A DNA stretch of 64,000 nucleotides from Bog-756 sp035534835 (GCA_035534835.1 DATLRE010000014.1:1-64000), one strand, 5' to 3'. Shown: positions 33,945 to 42,964, counted from the stretch's first letter. Numbers and translations are program-made. The notes: generated from the letters alone by a model not told the origin.

Positions 33945-34100
33945 GGGAACCTCCGCGGCCTGGTGGCCGATTCAGGCGGCGGTCCCCCCATGGGCCCACC
34001 ACGACAACAGGACATGATACGGCCTGTCCGGACGCGTGCCATCCGGGACGGCTGCGTCGCCCTGGGAGCACGGGGGGCGACCGGGCTATCCTCCACCCCC
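33945..34100. promoter_or_regulatory. Divergent promoter region thiolase/ccr
   Basis: Leftward, TATCAT (complement of 34014-34019) is a -10 for the thiolase and lies inside GGACA-N10-TGTCC (34010-34029), a possible operator. Rightward, TATCCT (34087-34092) is eight bases before the ccr ATG with no ribosome-binding site, pointing to a leaderless ccr transcript. Confidence 0.4.
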
Positions 34101-35441
34101 ATGCAGGAAATCCTCTCCGCCATCCTCGCCGGCGCGTCCGGCGAGGAGCTCGCCGCCCTGGCCATCCCCGAGACCTACCGCGCCGCCTACGTCCGTCGGG
34201 ACGAGACGGGCATGTTCGACGGCATGGACTCCGACGACAAGGACCCCCGCACCTCGCTGCACGTCGGCGAGGTGGCGACCCCGGAACTCGCCCCCGACGA
34301 GGCGTACATCGCCGTCATGGCCAGCGCCATCAACTTCAACACGGTCTGGACCTCGATCTTCGAGCCGCTGCCCACCTTCGGCTTCCTCGACCGGCTCGGC
34401 CGCGAGGGCGTGTGGGGGGCACGGCACGCGCTCGACGTGCACGTGGTCGGCTCCGACGCCTCGGCCGTGGTCCTCCGGGTCGGCTCCGCGGTCCGCAACT
34501 GGAAGCCCGGGGACAAGGTCACCGTCCACTGCAACTACGTCGACGACCAGAGCCCCACGGCCCACGACGACTCGATGCTGGCGGACAACCAGCGGATCTG
34601 GGGCTTCGAGACGAACTTCGGTGGTCTGGCCGACCTGTCGGTCGTCAAGGCGAACCAGCTCATGCCGAAGCCGACCCACCTCTCCTGGGAGGAGGCGGCG
34701 GTCAACGCCCTGTGCAACTCCACCTCCTACCGGATGCTCGTGTCGAAGAACGGGGCCCCGGTCACCCAGGGCGACCGGGTCCTGGTGTGGGGCGCCTCCG
34801 GTGGCCTCGGTGCGTACGCCGTGCAGTACTGCCTGAACGGTGGGGCCACCCCGGTCGGCGTGGTCTCCTCGCAGTCCAAGGTCGACCTGCTCCACGAGCT
34901 CGGCGTCGAGGCGGTCATCGACCGCAAGGCGGCGGGCTACCGGTTCTGGAAGGACGAGTTCCACCAGGACGAGTCCGAGTGGCGCCGGCTGGGCAAGGAC
35001 ATCCGGGCGCTCGTGGGCGACGACGTGGACATCGTCTTCGAGCATCCCGGCCGGCAGACCATGGGGGCCTCGGTGTTCGCGGCCAAGCGGGGCGGCACCG
35101 TCGTCACCTGCGCGGCGACCTCGGGCTACATGATCGAATACGACAACCGGCACCTGTGGATGAAGCTCAAGACCATCAAGGGCTCGCACTTCGCCAACTA
35201 CCGCGAGGCGTGGGACGCCAACCAGCTGGTGTGCGAGGGCAAGATCCTCCCGCCACTGTCGGCCGTCCACACGCTCGACGACGTGGGCGAGGCCGCCTAC
35301 CAGGTGCACAAGAACCTCCACGAGGGCAAGATCGGCGTCCTGTGCCTGGCGCCCGAGGAGGGGCTCGGCATCGACGACCACGAGCTGCGGGCCCGGATCG
35401 GCGAGGACCGCCTCACGCTCTTTCGGAGGCACGGGGCATGA
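34101..35441 (+). CDS. ccr: Crotonyl-CoA carboxylase/reductase
   Basis: 446 residues. The protein aligns by eye with Ccr along its length: ASAINFNTVWTSIFEPLPTF, HCNYVDDQSPTAHDDSML, QRIWGFETNFGGLADL, WGASGGLGAYAVQY and FEHPGRQTMGASVF. It reductively carboxylates crotonyl-CoA with NADPH and CO2 to ethylmalonyl-CoA, the defining step of the ethylmalonyl-CoA pathway; it can also supply extender units for polyketides. The epimerase gene overlaps its stop by four bases (ATGA), and the thiolase is divergent. Confidence 0.95.
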   Translation: MQEILSAILAGASGEELAALAIPETYRAAYVRRDETGMFDGMDSDDKDPRTSLHVGEVATPELAPDEAYIAVMASAINFNTVWTSIFEPLPTFGFLDRLGREGVWGARHALDVHVVGSDASAVVLRVGSAVRNWKPGDKVTVHCNYVDDQSPTAHDDSMLADNQRIWGFETNFGGLADLSVVKANQLMPKPTHLSWEEAAVNALCNSTSYRMLVSKNGAPVTQGDRVLVWGASGGLGAYAVQYCLNGGATPVGVVSSQSKVDLLHELGVEAVIDRKAAGYRFWKDEFHQDESEWRRLGKDIRALVGDDVDIVFEHPGRQTMGASVFAAKRGGTVVTCAATSGYMIEYDNRHLWMKLKTIKGSHFANYREAWDANQLVCEGKILPPLSAVHTLDDVGEAAYQVHKNLHEGKIGVLCLAPEEGLGIDDHELRARIGEDRLTLFRRHGA

Positions 35442-35848
35442 CCGAGATGCTGCTGACCGAGATCGACCACGTGGCCATCGCCGTCCCCGATCTGGACGCC
35501 GCCGTCGCCTACTACGCCGACACGTTCGGGGCGACGGTGGCCCACCGCGAGCGCATCGACTCCGACGGCGTCGAGGAGGCGCTGCTCAAGGTGGCCGACA
35601 GCTACGTGCAGCTGCTCACGCCGACCAGTGACGAGTCGCCGGTGGCGAAGTACCTGGAGCGGAAGGGCCCCGGGATCCACCACGTGGGCTACCGGGTGGC
35701 GGACTGCGCCGCCGCCCTCCAGTCGGTCAAGGACCACGGCGGACAGGTCATCGACCAGGCCCCCCGCCCCGGGTCACGGGGCACCACCGTCGCCTTCGTC
35801 CACCCGAAGGGCGCCTTCGGCACCCTCATCGAGCTCGTCCAGGAGTAG
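35438..35848 (+). CDS. mce: Methylmalonyl-/ethylmalonyl-CoA epimerase
   Basis: 136 residues of the vicinal-oxygen-chelate fold. Metal ligands are expected at His in DHVAIAVPDLD, at Gln in SYVQLLTP, at His in GIHHVGYRV and at the Glu in GTLIELVQE. It inverts the acyl-CoA C2 stereocentre so the mutase can act. Overlap with ccr (ATGA) means coupled synthesis, consistent with epimerising ethylmalonyl-CoA and methylmalonyl-CoA. Confidence 0.92.
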   Translation: MTEMLLTEIDHVAIAVPDLDAAVAYYADTFGATVAHRERIDSDGVEEALLKVADSYVQLLTPTSDESPVAKYLERKGPGIHHVGYRVADCAAALQSVKDHGGQVIDQAPRPGSRGTTVAFVHPKGAFGTLIELVQE

Positions 35849-35860
35849 GCGGCCGGGCGC

Positions 35861-36955
35861 ATGGACACCTCCGCCCGGGCACCGGCCGCACCCGTCGTCC
35901 CCGAAGACGACCCGTGGGCCGGTCTGGCGGACCCCGGGTCGCCGTCGGTCCCGGCCCCGGGCGACGTGGTGCTGCCGGTCATGCCCTGGGACGCGCCCGG
36001 ATCTCCCGACGGCACGGCCGCCCCCGAGCCGGACGACGGTCCGGTCGCCGGCGGACCCGCCGACGCTCCCGTAGTCCCCGCCCCCGTACCGTCGGTCGGG
36101 AGTGCCCCGCCGAGGCCGCAGCTGTCGGAGTCGGAGTCGGAGTCGGAGTCGGAGCCCGAGCCCGTGCCGACCGCCGTGGCCGCGTCGGCGTCGCGGGTCT
36201 CGTTCCCTCCCGGCGTGGCGGCCAAGCTCGGCGCCTACGTCTACCTCCTCGTCGATGCCCGCACCGGCCGTCCGTTCCACGTGGCCCGCGGCCGTGGCGA
36301 CCGGTGCTTCCGGCACGTCGAAGCGGCCCGCCCGAGTGTCGCCGGGACCGGGCCGAACGGCGCGGCGGCGTCCCGGTTCCCCGCATTGGACCGCATCGGC
36401 GAGGCCGAGTCCGACGGGCGTCCCGTCCGCATAGAGATCCTCCGGTACGGGCTCACCGGCCCCGAGGCCGACCTGGTGGTCGCCGCGGTCGACGACGTGC
36501 TCGCCCTCGGGATCGACGCCCGCCTGGGCAGTCAACGCACCGCGGCCGTCGAACTGGGTGCGTCCCTGGCCAAGCGGGCCAAGATCAAGCGGGGCCACCA
36601 GGCGGTCCTGCTGCGGGTCGGCGTCCACGGGACGGACACGGCCTACGCCGGCGCCCGCCACGGCTGGCGGATCGGGCGGCGCTGGGTGGACACCGGATCG
36701 GTGCGTTCGCCGAAGTGGGCCCTGCTCGTCGCCGGCGACCTCGTCGACTCCGTCTACCGGATCGACGGGTGGGAGCCCGCGCCCGCCACCGGGGCCCCGG
36801 GGGCCGTCGAGCGCTGGTCGTTCACGGGCGAGCGGGACGCCGAGCTCGAGGCTCGCTACGTCGGGCGCAGCGTGGCCGCCTACCTGGGCGCCGGCACCCC
36901 CAGCCAGGTGACCTACGTCTGGTGCGGTCCCCACTGGGTCAACACCGCCCAGTAG
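35861..36955 (+). CDS. Degenerate GIY-YIG-like domain protein with acidic/Pro-rich N-terminus
   Basis: 364 residues. The first about 110 are Pro/Ala/Asp-rich and include a SESESESESEPEP run. From about 115, GAYVYLLVDARTGRPFHVAR begins a domain matching LEM3-like GIY-YIG proteins, which normally read YVYxLxDPRTGxxFYVGKG. Here the YVGKG element is HVARG and the expected catalytic Glu helix reads DLVVAAVDDVL, so nuclease activity is probably lost. The C-terminal part (HGWRIGRRWVDTGSVRSPKW) is conserved in the family. Function unknown; inserted between pathway genes. Confidence 0.65.
   Translation: MDTSARAPAAPVVPEDDPWAGLADPGSPSVPAPGDVVLPVMPWDAPGSPDGTAAPEPDDGPVAGGPADAPVVPAPVPSVGSAPPRPQLSESESESESEPEPVPTAVAASASRVSFPPGVAAKLGAYVYLLVDARTGRPFHVARGRGDRCFRHVEAARPSVAGTGPNGAAASRFPALDRIGEAESDGRPVRIEILRYGLTGPEADLVVAAVDDVLALGIDARLGSQRTAAVELGASLAKRAKIKRGHQAVLLRVGVHGTDTAYAGARHGWRIGRRWVDTGSVRSPKWALLVAGDLVDSVYRIDGWEPAPATGAPGAVERWSFTGERDAELEARYVGRSVAAYLGAGTPSQVTYVWCGPHWVNTAQ
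36125..36154 (+). repeat. Hexanucleotide repeat TCGGAG x5
   Basis: Five in-frame copies of TCGGAG encode Ser-Glu dipeptides in the linker of the GIY-YIG-like protein; copy number may vary by slippage. Confidence 0.85.
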
Positions 36956-37052
36956 CGACCGGACCCGGGGTGTCCGTCCCACCCGTCGAGGTCCCTCCGG
37001 GACGCCGGCGCCGGATCGAACCCCCGTGGCGGTTCCGATAGCCTCACCGTCC

Positions 37053-38609
37053 ATGGATCACACGATGACCCAACGGCTCGAGGACCTCGAGGAGCGCCGG
37101 GAGCTCGCCCGCAACGCGGGCTCCGCCCGGGCGGTCGAGAAGCACCACGCCAAGGGGAAGATGACGGCCCGCGAGCGGATCGACTACCTGCTCGACGACG
37201 GGTCCTTCCAGGAGCTCGACATGCTGGCCCGCCACCGGGCCCACGGCATGGGACTGGAGGAGAACCGCCCCTACACGGACGGGGTGATCACCGGCTTCGG
37301 CACCATCGACGGCCGCCGGGTCTGCGTGTTCAGCCAGGACTTCACCGTCTTCGGTGGAGCGCTGGGCGAGGTGTTCGCGGAAAAGATCCACAAGGTCATG
37401 GACCTGGCCTCGTCCATCGGCGTCCCGATGATCGGCCTCAACGACGGCGCCGGCGCCCGGATCCAGGAGGGCGTGGTCTCGCTCCACTCCTACGGCGGCA
37501 TCTTCCACCGCAACGCCCAGGCGTCCGGCGTGATCCCCCAGATCAGCGTCATCCTCGGCCCGTGCGCCGGGGGCGCCGTCTACAGCCCCGCAATGACCGA
37601 CTTCATCTTCATGGTCCAGGAGACGAGCCACATGTTCATCACCGGGCCGGACGTGGTGAAGACGGTAACCGGTGAGGATGTCACCCTCGAGGAGCTGGGC
37701 GGCGCCATGAGCCACGCCACCAAGTCGGGCGTGGCCGCCTTCGTCGCCCCCGACGAGAAGGCCTGCCTCGACGACGTCCGCTACCTGCTCAGCTTCCTCC
37801 CCTCCAACAACCTGGAGGAGGCCCCGCTCGTGCTGTCGGGCGACGATCCCGAGCGCCGGACGCCCGAGCTCTCGGACCTGATGCCGGAGTCGCCCAACCA
37901 GCCCTACGACATGAAGAAGGTCATCGAGGCGGTCGTCGACGACGGCGAGTTCTTCGAGGTGAACCACCACTGGGCCATGAACCTGGTCTGCGGGTTCGCC
38001 CGGATCGACGGTCGGGCGGTCGGCATCGTCGGAAACCAGCCCCAGATGCTCGCGGGCGTCCTGAACATCGACGCCTCGGAGAAGGGGGCGCGCTTCGTCC
38101 GCACCTGCGACGCCTTCAACGTCCCCCTCATCACCTTCGTCGACGTGCCCGGGTTCATGCCCGGGACCGACCAGGAGTACGGCGGCATCATCCGCCACGG
38201 CGCCAAGCTCCTCTACGCCTACTGCGAGTCGACCGTCCCCCGGGTGCAGATCATCACCCGCAAGGCGTACGGCGGTGCGTACGTGGTGATGAACTCCAAG
38301 TCGATCGGCGCCGACCTGGCCTACGCCTGGCCGTCGGCCGAGCTCGCCGTCATGGGCCCCGAGGGGGCCGTCGAGATCGTCTACCGGCGTGACCTGGCCG
38401 AGGCCGACGACCCGGTGGGCCGGCGCAAGGAGCTGGTCGAGGAGTACACCGAGCGCTACGCCAATCCGTATGCGGCCGCCGAGCGCGGCTACGTCGACGA
38501 CGTGATCGACCCCGCGGAGACCCGGCGCGTCCTGGTGCGCAGCCTGGCCCTGCTGGTGTCGAAGCGCGAGGATCTGCCCAAGCGCAAGCACGGGAACATG
38601 CCGCTGTGA
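37053..38609 (+). CDS. pccB: Acyl-CoA carboxylase beta (carboxyltransferase) subunit, propionyl-CoA type
   Basis: 518 residues. Both carboxyltransferase halves are present: GARIQEGVVSLHSYGGIF with GPCAGGAVYSPAMTDF, then FVDVPGFMPGTDQEYGGIIRHGAKLLYAY and AYGGAYVVMNSKSIGAD. It transfers CO2 from biotin to propionyl-CoA (or acetyl-CoA), giving methylmalonyl-CoA. The biotin carboxylase alpha subunit is not in the window. The ATG lies eight bases after TAGCCT (leaderless type). An epsilon-like small subunit overlaps the stop. Confidence 0.95.
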   Translation: MDHTMTQRLEDLEERRELARNAGSARAVEKHHAKGKMTARERIDYLLDDGSFQELDMLARHRAHGMGLEENRPYTDGVITGFGTIDGRRVCVFSQDFTVFGGALGEVFAEKIHKVMDLASSIGVPMIGLNDGAGARIQEGVVSLHSYGGIFHRNAQASGVIPQISVILGPCAGGAVYSPAMTDFIFMVQETSHMFITGPDVVKTVTGEDVTLEELGGAMSHATKSGVAAFVAPDEKACLDDVRYLLSFLPSNNLEEAPLVLSGDDPERRTPELSDLMPESPNQPYDMKKVIEAVVDDGEFFEVNHHWAMNLVCGFARIDGRAVGIVGNQPQMLAGVLNIDASEKGARFVRTCDAFNVPLITFVDVPGFMPGTDQEYGGIIRHGAKLLYAYCESTVPRVQIITRKAYGGAYVVMNSKSIGADLAYAWPSAELAVMGPEGAVEIVYRRDLAEADDPVGRRKELVEEYTERYANPYAAAERGYVDDVIDPAETRRVLVRSLALLVSKREDLPKRKHGNMPL

Positions 38610-38794
38610 CCGGGCGCGAGCCCACCGACCCCGCGGTGCTGGCCGTCCTGGCCGCCGCCGTGGACCAGGTCTGGCCCCGCCCGGTGGCCGTGGTGCCCGA
38701 ACCGGTGGCGGGCCCACCGGCCTGGCGGTTCAGCGGGCGGTGGTGGACCCGCCCGGCGACCACCCGGCGCGACCGCCCGTGGACGGGGGGCTGA
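38606..38794 (+). CDS. Acyl-CoA carboxylase epsilon subunit-like peptide
   Basis: 62 residues. REPTDPAVLAVLAAAVDQVW followed by a Pro-rich linker and a Trp-rich end (WRFSGRWWTRP) has the layout of actinobacterial AccE/PccE epsilon subunits, which stabilise the carboxylase holoenzyme. The GTG overlaps the pccB stop (GTGA), a placement typical of epsilon subunits. Identification rests on position and short motifs. Confidence 0.65.
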   Translation: MTGREPTDPAVLAVLAAAVDQVWPRPVAVVPEPVAGPPAWRFSGRWWTRPATTRRDRPWTGG

Positions 38795-38797
38795 CCC

Positions 38798-39124
38798 GTG
38801 GTCCTGGTCGTGTTCCGCTCCCGCTACAAGGAGGGGGCCGACCTCGACGCCCACCAGGCGCTGTCCCTCGAGATGCACGAGCTGGTCCGAGCGCAGGACG
38901 GGTTCCTCTCGATCGAGACCTTCGACGCACCCGACGGGACCCGGGTGTCCCTCGTGTACTTCGCGACCGACGAGGCGGCCACGGCCTGGCGGGGTCATCC
39001 GGCCCACCGCGAGGCCCAGCGCCGGGGACGCGACGAGTTCTACTCCTGGTACTCGGTCCACACCGCCGAGGTCCTCCGCTCGCACGAGCTGAACCTGACG
39101 ACGACGGCACCGGGCGCCCGGTAG
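38798..39124 (+). CDS. Antibiotic biosynthesis monooxygenase (ABM) domain protein
   Basis: 108 residues of the dimeric alpha-beta barrel: VVLVVFRSRYKEGADLDAHQ, then GFLSIETFDAPDGTRVSLVYF and WRGHPAHREAQRRGRDEFY. Family members act on quinones or haem without cofactors, or serve as scavengers. The role here is unknown; it is the third gene after pccB with four bases of spacing, so probably co-transcribed. Confidence 0.75.
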   Translation: MVLVVFRSRYKEGADLDAHQALSLEMHELVRAQDGFLSIETFDAPDGTRVSLVYFATDEAATAWRGHPAHREAQRRGRDEFYSWYSVHTAEVLRSHELNLTTTAPGAR

Positions 39125-39196
39125 CCGCCGGACCGGTCCGGGTGGGCCGGCACCGGCGCAGACCGGGCGTCCGGGGGAACCGTCGGGACGACGCGC

Positions 39197-39231
39197 CGCC
39201 GCCCCGGCCCACGAACGGGGCCGGGGCGGCG
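39197..39231. terminator. Strong GC hairpin between convergent genes
   Basis: CGCCGCCCCGGCCC (39197-39210) and GGGCCGGGGCGGCG (39218-39231) are perfect 14-bp arms around a 7-base loop. It can end transcription from both sides; there is no clear T-tract. Confidence 0.7.
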
Positions 39232-39255
39232 TCTGGTGCGAGCCGGACCCGTCGG

Positions 39256-39834
39256 TCAGATCTCCGCATCCTCCGGCGTGCGCCGCATGTGCACGAAACC
39301 GAGGATGGTGAAGACCAGCATCAGCGCGGCCAGGACGAAGCAGGCGATGGCGGCGAACAGGGCGATCTGCCCCATCTGCCAGAAGGCGTAGGCCTCGAGC
39401 AGGAGCCCCCGGAGCGTGGTGCCCTGGAACACGGTCTGCACCTTGGCCTCGGCCGCCGTGTACTCCGGCGAGCCCTTCGGCAGGGCCATGGCCTCGGACG
39501 ACAGCTGCGAGTAGGTCTTGCCACCACCGATCTGGGCCAGGTGCACCCCGATGAAGTGGTCGGCGTAGATCTCGGCCTGCTTGCCGCTGAGCAGCTGCTG
39601 GCCGGCGTACTGCGACACGACCGGGATCATCTCGGGGGTGATCTCGCCGCCCGCCTTGGCATGCGCGAATGCGGACGCCGGCGGGAAGGTGATCTGCTGC
39701 TGGGCCAGCTGGTTGTGGACGTTCGAATTGGCGAAGTTGTATGCCCACAGGCCGAGGCTCCCGGCGACGATGAAGAAGATCGTCAGTCCGGCCCCGACGA
39801 TGGTGAGGATGCCGTCGAATGTCTTGCGCTTCAT
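39256..39834 (-). CDS. Unknown two-TM membrane protein
   Basis: 192 residues. One membrane helix near the N-terminus (ILTIVGAGLTIFFIVAGSLG, about 9-31) and one near the C-terminus (IALFAAIACFVLAALMLVFT, about 155-180) flank an extracytoplasmic region of about 120 residues with FANSNVHNQLAQQQITFPP and HFIGVHLAQIGGGKTYS. I do not recognise a characterised family. AGGAGG (complement of 39843-39848) is eight bases before the ATG. Two DevR-like boxes lie 83-118 bases upstream, so it may be induced by low oxygen or redox stress. Confidence 0.75.
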   Translation of the reverse strand: MKRKTFDGILTIVGAGLTIFFIVAGSLGLWAYNFANSNVHNQLAQQQITFPPASAFAHAKAGGEITPEMIPVVSQYAGQQLLSGKQAEIYADHFIGVHLAQIGGGKTYSQLSSEAMALPKGSPEYTAAEAKVQTVFQGTTLRGLLLEAYAFWQMGQIALFAAIACFVLAALMLVFTILGFVHMRRTPEDAEI

Positions 39835-39916
39835 GGGACTCGCCTCCTAGGGAGCGCTACCCGAGGGTCGGGACCGCTCCTTCGGCCAACCTACGGTTGC
39901 CACGGTCGTCCCCCTA

Positions 39917-39952
39917 GGGCCGAACGTCCCTGCTGGGAGGGCCAAACGTCCG
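39917..39952 (-). promoter_or_regulatory. Tandem DevR/DosR-like boxes
   Basis: On the minus strand, GGGACGTTCGGCCC (39917-39930) and CGGACGTTTGGCCC (39939-39952) are spaced 22 bases start to start, two helical turns. The first differs from the DosR-type box GGGACTTTCGGCCC at one position. They face the two-TM protein gene. Confidence 0.5.
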
Positions 39953-39999
39953 GATCGGACTAGACAGGTGTCAATAAACGGCCGTGACGGGGGGACCGC

Positions 40000-40845
40000 T
40001 CACGTGGTGTCGGTGACGAAGTCGATCAGGCGTTCGACGGCGCCCACGAGCGCCGGTTCGAGATCGGCGTAGCTGGTCACCGAGGCCAGGATCCGCCGCC
40101 ACGCCGCCGGCGGGTCCCCGAGCCCGAGTTCGGCGCACACCCCGGCCTTCCACTCCGTCCCCCTCGGGATCTCCGGCCATGCGGCGATCCCGACGACCAC
40201 GGGGCGCACGGCCTGCCAGACGTCGACGAACGGGGTGCCCGTGATCAGCACGTCGGGCCGGTGCAGGTCCCCGGCGATGCGGGACTCCTTGCTGCCCGGC
40301 ACCAGGTGGTCGACCAGCACCCCGAGCCGTCGGGCCGGGCCCGGCCGGAACGCACCGATCGCCCGGTCCAGGTTGTCGATGCCGTCGAGGCGCTCCACGA
40401 CGACGCCCTCCACCCGCAGGTCGTCACCCCAGACCCGTTCGACCAGTTCGGCGTCGTGGACACCCTCCACCCAGATCCGCGCCGCCCTGGCCACCCGGGC
40501 GGGTGCGCCGGCGACGGCAACCGAGCCCGAGGCGGTCGTGCCCGTCGCCGACGGGCGCTCCGCCGGCGGGCGCACCAGGCTAACGGCCGTGCCGTCGACG
40601 GCGAACGCCCCGGGCACCAGGCGGAAGACCCGTTCCTGCCCGGTGCGGCCCCGTACTTCGGCGCCGCCGCCCTCGATCCGCACGAGCGTGCCCGAGAACC
40701 CGCTCGCCCGGTGCACGAGCGCCATGCCGGGCACGGCCGTCACCTGCGGGTAGACCGTCGCCAACCTTGCTTCGGGCGGTGCGTCGACGGGGCCGGACAG
40801 GATGCCCGACGATCGGCGCCTCGGGGGAACGGATCGGTCGGGCAC
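40000..40845 (-). CDS. DUF3097 family protein
   Basis: 281 residues. The stretches ARIWVEGVHDAELVERVWGD, DLRVEGVVVERLDGIDNL and LGVLVDHLVPGSKESRIAG are the core of DUF3097, an actinobacterial family; the VEGxxDAELVExxWGD element looks like a Toprim-type metal site. Function is not established. GTG 40845 follows TAGGTT by six bases (leaderless type), the hexamer lying inside the end of the mutase gene on the same strand. Confidence 0.85.
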   Translation of the reverse strand: MPDRSVPPRRRSSGILSGPVDAPPEARLATVYPQVTAVPGMALVHRASGFSGTLVRIEGGGAEVRGRTGQERVFRLVPGAFAVDGTAVSLVRPPAERPSATGTTASGSVAVAGAPARVARAARIWVEGVHDAELVERVWGDDLRVEGVVVERLDGIDNLDRAIGAFRPGPARRLGVLVDHLVPGSKESRIAGDLHRPDVLITGTPFVDVWQAVRPVVVGIAAWPEIPRGTEWKAGVCAELGLGDPPAAWRRILASVTSYADLEPALVGAVERLIDFVTDTT

Positions 40846-40854
40846 GCCGGGAAC

Positions 40855-42879
40855 CTACCCGACGGCTGCGGCCCGGTGGTGCTCCACCAGGTCGATCATG
40901 TCCTCCATCATCTGGCCGATCTCGAAGTCCTTCGGGGTGTAGACGCGGGCGACGCCCTTGCCTAGCAGGACGGTCTCGTCCTCCGGCGGGATGATCCCGC
41001 CCACCACCACCGGAGCCTCGACTCCGGCGGCCCGCAGGCGGTCCACCACCTCGGGGACGAGCTCGAGGTGGCTGCCGGACAGGATCGAGATGCCCACGAT
41101 GTCGACGTCCTCGTCCCGGGCCGCGGCAGCGATCTCGGCGGGGGAGAGTCGGATGCCCTGGTAGACGACCTCGAACCCGGCGTCGCGGGCGGCCACGGCG
41201 ATCTGCTCGGCTCCGTTGGAGTGGCCGTCGAGTCCGGGTTTGGCCACGAGCAGCCGGGGCGGCCCGCCGGCCCGGTCGGCCAGTGCCCGCGATCGGGCCA
41301 GCACGGCCTGGAACTCGGCACCGCGGTGGCCGACCCCCCCGCCGACCCCGGTCGGTGCCCGGTACTCCCCGAAGACCTCGCGCAGGGCGTTGGCCCACTC
41401 GCCGGTGGTGCCGCCGGCGTGGGCCAGGGCGATGGTGGCCGGCATCACGTTGTCCGTGCCCGCGGCCGCCCGCCTCAGGTCGTCGAGGGCGCGCCGCACG
41501 GCGGCCCCGTCGCGCCCCGCCCGCCACGCCTCGACGTCGGCCCGCAGCTGGGACTCGACAGCGGGGTCGACCCGCAGGATCGAGCCGCCGTCTCCGCCGC
41601 CGGCGGCGAGCGGCGATTCCGCCGTCTCGGTGAAGCAATTGACCCCCACGACCTGGAGCTCGCCCGTCTCGATGCGCCGGACCCGCTCGGCCTGGCTGCC
41701 GACCAGTCGGGACTTCAGCTCGTCGATGGCCTCGAACGCGCCGCCCAGGGCCAGCACGTCCTCGAGTTCGGCCCACGAGGCCTCGGCCACCTCCGCGGTC
41801 TTCCGTTCGATCACGACGGACCCGTCGAAGATGTCGTCGTACTCGAGCAGGTCGGATTCGAAGGCCAGGACCTGCTGGATCCGGAGCGACCACTGCTGGT
41901 CCCACGGCCGCGGCAGGCCGAGGGCCTCGTTCCAGGCCGGGAGCTGCAGGGCCCGGGCCCGGGCCTTCTTCGACAGCGTGACACCCAGTGCCTCGAGCAC
42001 GATCCGCGGGACGTTGTTCTCGGGCTGGGCCTCGGTCAGGCCGAGCGAGTTGACCTGCACGCCGTAGCGCATGCGGCGGAGCTTGGGATCGGTGACGCCG
42101 TAGCGCTCCGCGCACACCCGGTCCCACAGCTGGGTGAAGGCCCGCATCTTGCACGTCTCCTCCACGAACCGGACCCCGGCGTTCACGAAGAACGAGATGC
42201 GCCCGACCACGGCCGGGAACTCGTCGTCGGGGATCTGGCCCGAGGCGCGCACGGCGTCGAGCACACCGATGGCGGTGGCGAGCGCGTAGGCGACCTCCTG
42301 GTGCGGCGTCGCACCGGCCTCCTGGAGGTGGTAGCTGCAGACGTTGATCGGGTTCCACTTCGGCACGTTGCGCACGGTGTATGCGATCGTGTCGACGGTG
42401 AGCCGACGGCTCGGGATCGGGGGGAAGATGAACGTCCCCCTCGACAGGTACTCCTTGACGATGTCGTTCTGGGTGGTGCCCGACAGGACCCGTGGGTCGA
42501 CCCCCCGGTCCTCGGCGTTGGCGATGTAGAGAGCGAGCAGCCAGGCGGCCGTTGCGTTGATCGTCATCGACGTGTTCATCGACTCGACCGGGATCCCGTC
42601 GAGGAGCTCGCGCATGTGCCCGAGGTGGGTGACGGGGACGCCGACCTTGCCCACCTCGCCCGAGGCCGCAGGGTCGTCGGGGTCGTAGCCGATCTGGGTG
42701 GGCAGGTCGAAGGCGATCGAGAGGCCGGTCTGGCCCTTGGCCAGATTGGTCCGGTACAGCTCGTTGGAGGCCTTCGCCGTGGAGTGGCCGGAGTAGGTGC
42801 GCATCACCCAGGGCTTGTCGCGTGACGGGGCGGCCCCCGGTGCGCCGGTCACCTGCACTGCCTTGTCGACGTCGTCCAT
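40855..42879 (-). CDS. ecm: Ethylmalonyl-CoA mutase (MeaA family)
   Basis: 674 residues in a single chain: an acyl-CoA mutase barrel (WVMRTYSGHSTAKASNELYR, GLSIAFDLPTQIGYD, MNTSMTINATAAWLLALY) and a C-terminal cobalamin domain with DGHSNGAEQIA supplying the lower-axial His. The layout and the EVGKVGVPVTHLG and TEAQPENNVPRIV stretches match Ecm/MeaA rather than the two-subunit methylmalonyl-CoA mutase. It converts (2R)-ethylmalonyl-CoA to methylsuccinyl-CoA using B12. Same locus as ccr, mce, pccB and hbd. Confidence 0.9.
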   Translation of the reverse strand: MDDVDKAVQVTGAPGAAPSRDKPWVMRTYSGHSTAKASNELYRTNLAKGQTGLSIAFDLPTQIGYDPDDPAASGEVGKVGVPVTHLGHMRELLDGIPVESMNTSMTINATAAWLLALYIANAEDRGVDPRVLSGTTQNDIVKEYLSRGTFIFPPIPSRRLTVDTIAYTVRNVPKWNPINVCSYHLQEAGATPHQEVAYALATAIGVLDAVRASGQIPDDEFPAVVGRISFFVNAGVRFVEETCKMRAFTQLWDRVCAERYGVTDPKLRRMRYGVQVNSLGLTEAQPENNVPRIVLEALGVTLSKKARARALQLPAWNEALGLPRPWDQQWSLRIQQVLAFESDLLEYDDIFDGSVVIERKTAEVAEASWAELEDVLALGGAFEAIDELKSRLVGSQAERVRRIETGELQVVGVNCFTETAESPLAAGGGDGGSILRVDPAVESQLRADVEAWRAGRDGAAVRRALDDLRRAAAGTDNVMPATIALAHAGGTTGEWANALREVFGEYRAPTGVGGGVGHRGAEFQAVLARSRALADRAGGPPRLLVAKPGLDGHSNGAEQIAVAARDAGFEVVYQGIRLSPAEIAAAARDEDVDIVGISILSGSHLELVPEVVDRLRAAGVEAPVVVGGIIPPEDETVLLGKGVARVYTPKDFEIGQMMEDMIDLVEHHRAAAVG

Positions 42880-42964
42880 GCCCTCATTGTGGCCCGAACC
42901 GGGCCCCGAGCGGTAGGCCGGACGGCGGACCGGACCGGCGGCCGGGCGCGGGCCGCCCGGGGGA

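Noticed and set aside
42880..42964. Possible cobalamin riboswitch in front of the B12-dependent mutase
   Set aside because: The spacers around ecm are under 90 bases and show no B12-box sequence or room for the aptamer.
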